Source: Burkholderiales bacterium (GTDB lineage: Bacteria > Pseudomonadota > Gammaproteobacteria > Burkholderiales > Casimicrobiaceae). Taken from it: a stretch of DNA of 5,884 bases. Position 1 is the stretch's first letter; each line of letters starts with the position of its first letter. The position numbers were made by a program, and so were the translations under genes. Positions 4,717 through 5,884 of the stretch are shown here, piece after piece. Under the pieces are notes generated by a model. It made no database searches, had not been told where the DNA came from, and saw only the letters and a list, made by a program, of their open reading frames with translations. The stretch is from assembly GCA_031277445.1 (NCBI GenBank), contig JAITMH010000155.1, forward strand, positions 1 to 5,884. Direction: 5' to 3'.

Positions 4717-5884
4717 TTATTTCACGCGGAGGCGCGAAGGGCGCGGAGAAAAATTCGAAGCCCCCTCTCCCGGCCCCCGATCAAAAGCACTTCGGGGGCA
4801 GGCTCTCCGGCCACCCTCTCCCTCGAGGGGAGAGGGATTCTTCTTCTCCGCGTTCTCCGCGCCTCCGCGTGAGAATTTCTTCGTCCTCTTTGCGGTTAAT
4901 TGATTCGCCTGAGAAGTCTCCGCTTCAGGAAACGCTCCTTCCCATAGGGAAAAATCAATTTTACCCGCGTCAGGATCGACCCGAATCACCCGCACAGCCA
5001 CCCGTTGCGCCAGCGTATAGACAACGCCGCTGCGCTGTCCGGTCAGCGTGTGGCGGGTCGCATCAAAACGGAAATAATCTTGCCCCAACTCGGTCACATG
5101 CGCCAGCCCATCAATCGACAAACCGTCCAGCGTGACGAACAAACCAAAATTCGTCACACCGGAAACCGTGCCCATCATCACTTCGTTCAGATGCCGCTGC
5201 ATGTACACACATTTCAGCCAGGCTTCAACCTCGCGTGTCGCTTCATCGGCGCGGCGCTCGGTCTTCGAGCAACGCTCTCCCAGCGCCTCCCACGAATCGC
5301 CTTTCGGCTGATACGTCTTTCCGGCGAGAATCGCTTTCAGTGTCCGATGCACCAGAAGATCAGGATAGCGCCGAATCGGCGAAGTGAAATGCGCGTAAGC
5401 GGGATAGGCCAATCCGAAATGCCCTTTCTCTTCGTCACTGTATTCAGCACGCTGCAATGAACGCAGCAACAATGTTTGCAGCAAATCCTTGTCGTCGCGT
5501 GTTTGTATTTGATGAAGCAGTTTGGCGTAATCTTTCGTCGTCGGCTTTTCGCCGCCGCCCAGGCGCAACGCGCACAATGCCAAAAACGCTTTCAACGCCG
5601 CCAATTTTTCTTCCGTCGGCCCTTCGTGAATGCGGAATAACGCCTGAACATGGCGCTCCCGAATCATTTCCGCAGCGCAAACGTTGGCTGCCAACATACA
5701 TTCTTCGATCAATCGGTGCGCATCATTGCGCACCAGCGGCGTTATTTTCTCGATTTTGCCGCGTGCGTCGAAATGCATCTCCATTTCAGTCGTTTCAAAA
5801 TCAATCGCGCCTCGCTTTTGTCGTTGCTCTAAAAAGCGTTTGAATAAAACATACAACGTATCAAGCGACGCCCGCACTTCTTCC
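4717..5884 (-). CDS. rnr: Ribonuclease R, C-terminal part (5' end beyond window) with repeat-derived tail
   Basis: The frame is open from the right edge to TAA at 4717-4719. Numbering from V at 5877-5875, residues 1-230 are the second half of the RNB exonuclease domain, with the signature HFTSPIRRYPDLLVHR (about 168-183) and ERCSKTERRADEATREVE behind it. Residues 237-315 are an S1 RNA-binding domain (GTVSGVTNFGLFV...KIDFSL). RNase R degrades structured RNA 3' to 5' and acts in rRNA quality control and stress. The metal-binding aspartates of the RNB domain lie upstream of the window. The GTG at 5877 is only an internal valine. After the S1 domain, family members usually end in a Lys-rich tail; here the last about 60 residues (from NQLTAKRTKK) are read from dispersed repeats. 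serB follows 52 bp downstream. Confidence 0.93.
   Translation of the reverse strand, partial: EEVRASLDTLYVLFKRFLEQRQKRGAIDFETTEMEMHFDARGKIEKITPLVRNDAHRLIEECMLAANVCAAEMIRERHVQALFRIHEGPTEEKLAALKAFLALCALRLGGGEKPTTKDYAKLLHQIQTRDDKDLLQTLLLRSLQRAEYSDEEKGHFGLAYPAYAHFTSPIRRYPDLLVHRTLKAILAGKTYQPKGDSWEALGERCSKTERRADEATREVEAWLKCVYMQRHLNEVMMGTVSGVTNFGLFVTLDGLSIDGLAHVTELGQDYFRFDATRHTLTGQRSGVVYTLAQRVAVRVIRVDPDAGKIDFSLWEGAFPEAETSQANQLTAKRTKKFSRGGAENAEKKNPSPLEGEGGRRACPRSAFDRGPGEGASNFSPRPSRLRVK
4773..4799. repeat. Hairpin inside the composite element
   Basis: GCCCCCGA (4773-4780) pairs perfectly with TCGGGGGC (4792-4799) around an 11-base loop. It encodes part of the unusual RNase R tail (CPRSAFDRGPGE). Confidence 0.65.
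4814..4836. repeat. CCCTCTCC / GGAGAGGG palindromic repeat
   Basis: CCCTCTCC (4814-4821) pairs with GGAGAGGG (4829-4836), with a 7-base centre that is itself almost palindromic (CTCGAG plus one base). This is a common dispersed palindrome type. It encodes NPSPLEGEGG of the rnr tail. Confidence 0.65.

Larger units (their letters stand above)
4678..4898. repeat. Composite inverted-repeat element covering the rnr 3' end and the rnr-serB gap
   Basis: Three pairs of complementary arms are nested. The 12-base pair 4678-4689 / 4887-4898 (TAACCGCAAAGA and its complement) is outermost. A 15-base perfect pair lies at 4722-4736 / 4858-4872, and a 9-base pair at 4742-4750 / 4844-4852. Between them lie two further hairpins, at 4773-4799 and 4814-4836. 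The right arm includes a 31-base exact copy of 3768-3798. The whole looks like a mosaic of dispersed repeats. It is read through by rnr and ends only a few bases before the serB ribosome site. Confidence 0.75.

Noticed and set aside
5875..5877. GTG as the start of the RNase R gene
   Set aside because: The frame stays open to the window edge, and the protein would begin in the middle of the RNB domain. The true start is outside.

Overview
The window looks like the chromosome of a moderately GC-rich betaproteobacterium. The basis is protein resemblance: the phosphoserine phosphatase reads like betaproteobacterial SerB around its DMDST motif, and the PIN-PhoH protein and RNase R fit the same group. 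No rRNA or tRNA gene is present to confirm this, and the order is uncertain (Rhodocyclales or Nitrosomonadales are guesses).

Layout. 1-319: 3' end of an IS1380-family insertion sequence (transposase C-terminus, then a non-coding right end). 320-353: internally shortened copy of a dispersed repeat. 439-1878 (+): PIN-PhoH RNA-acting ATPase. 1875-2137: tight cluster of at least five different short palindromic repeats between two convergent transcription units. 2143-2674 (-): a complete type II toxin-antitoxin operon, brnT-brnA, with a near-consensus promoter whose spacer is a perfect 14-bp palindrome. 2765-3646 (+): a short-chain dehydrogenase-like protein lacking the usual catalytic Tyr/Lys. 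3647-3806: two hairpins plus a purine/pyrimidine-biased dispersed repeat. 3807-4664 (-): serB. 4678-4898: a composite inverted-repeat element. 4717-5884 (-): the C-terminal part of RNase R (rnr), running off the right edge.

Functionally this is mostly housekeeping: RNA metabolism (PIN-PhoH, RNase R), serine biosynthesis (SerB), a stress-type toxin-antitoxin pair and an uncharacterised SDR-fold protein. The accessory signal lies in the short repeats, which sit at or just beyond the 3' ends of the genes and are absent from the divergent brnT/SDR promoter region. In two places they enter coding sequence: one supplies the stop codon of the PIN-PhoH gene, and a composite element supplies about the last 60 codons of rnr.

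No CRISPR array, phage module or defence island is visible. The items most worth a second look are the repeat-derived tail of RNase R, the brnTA promoter/operator with a likely leaderless toxin start, the SDR without its catalytic dyad and the Asn-to-His change in the SerB GDGxND motif.
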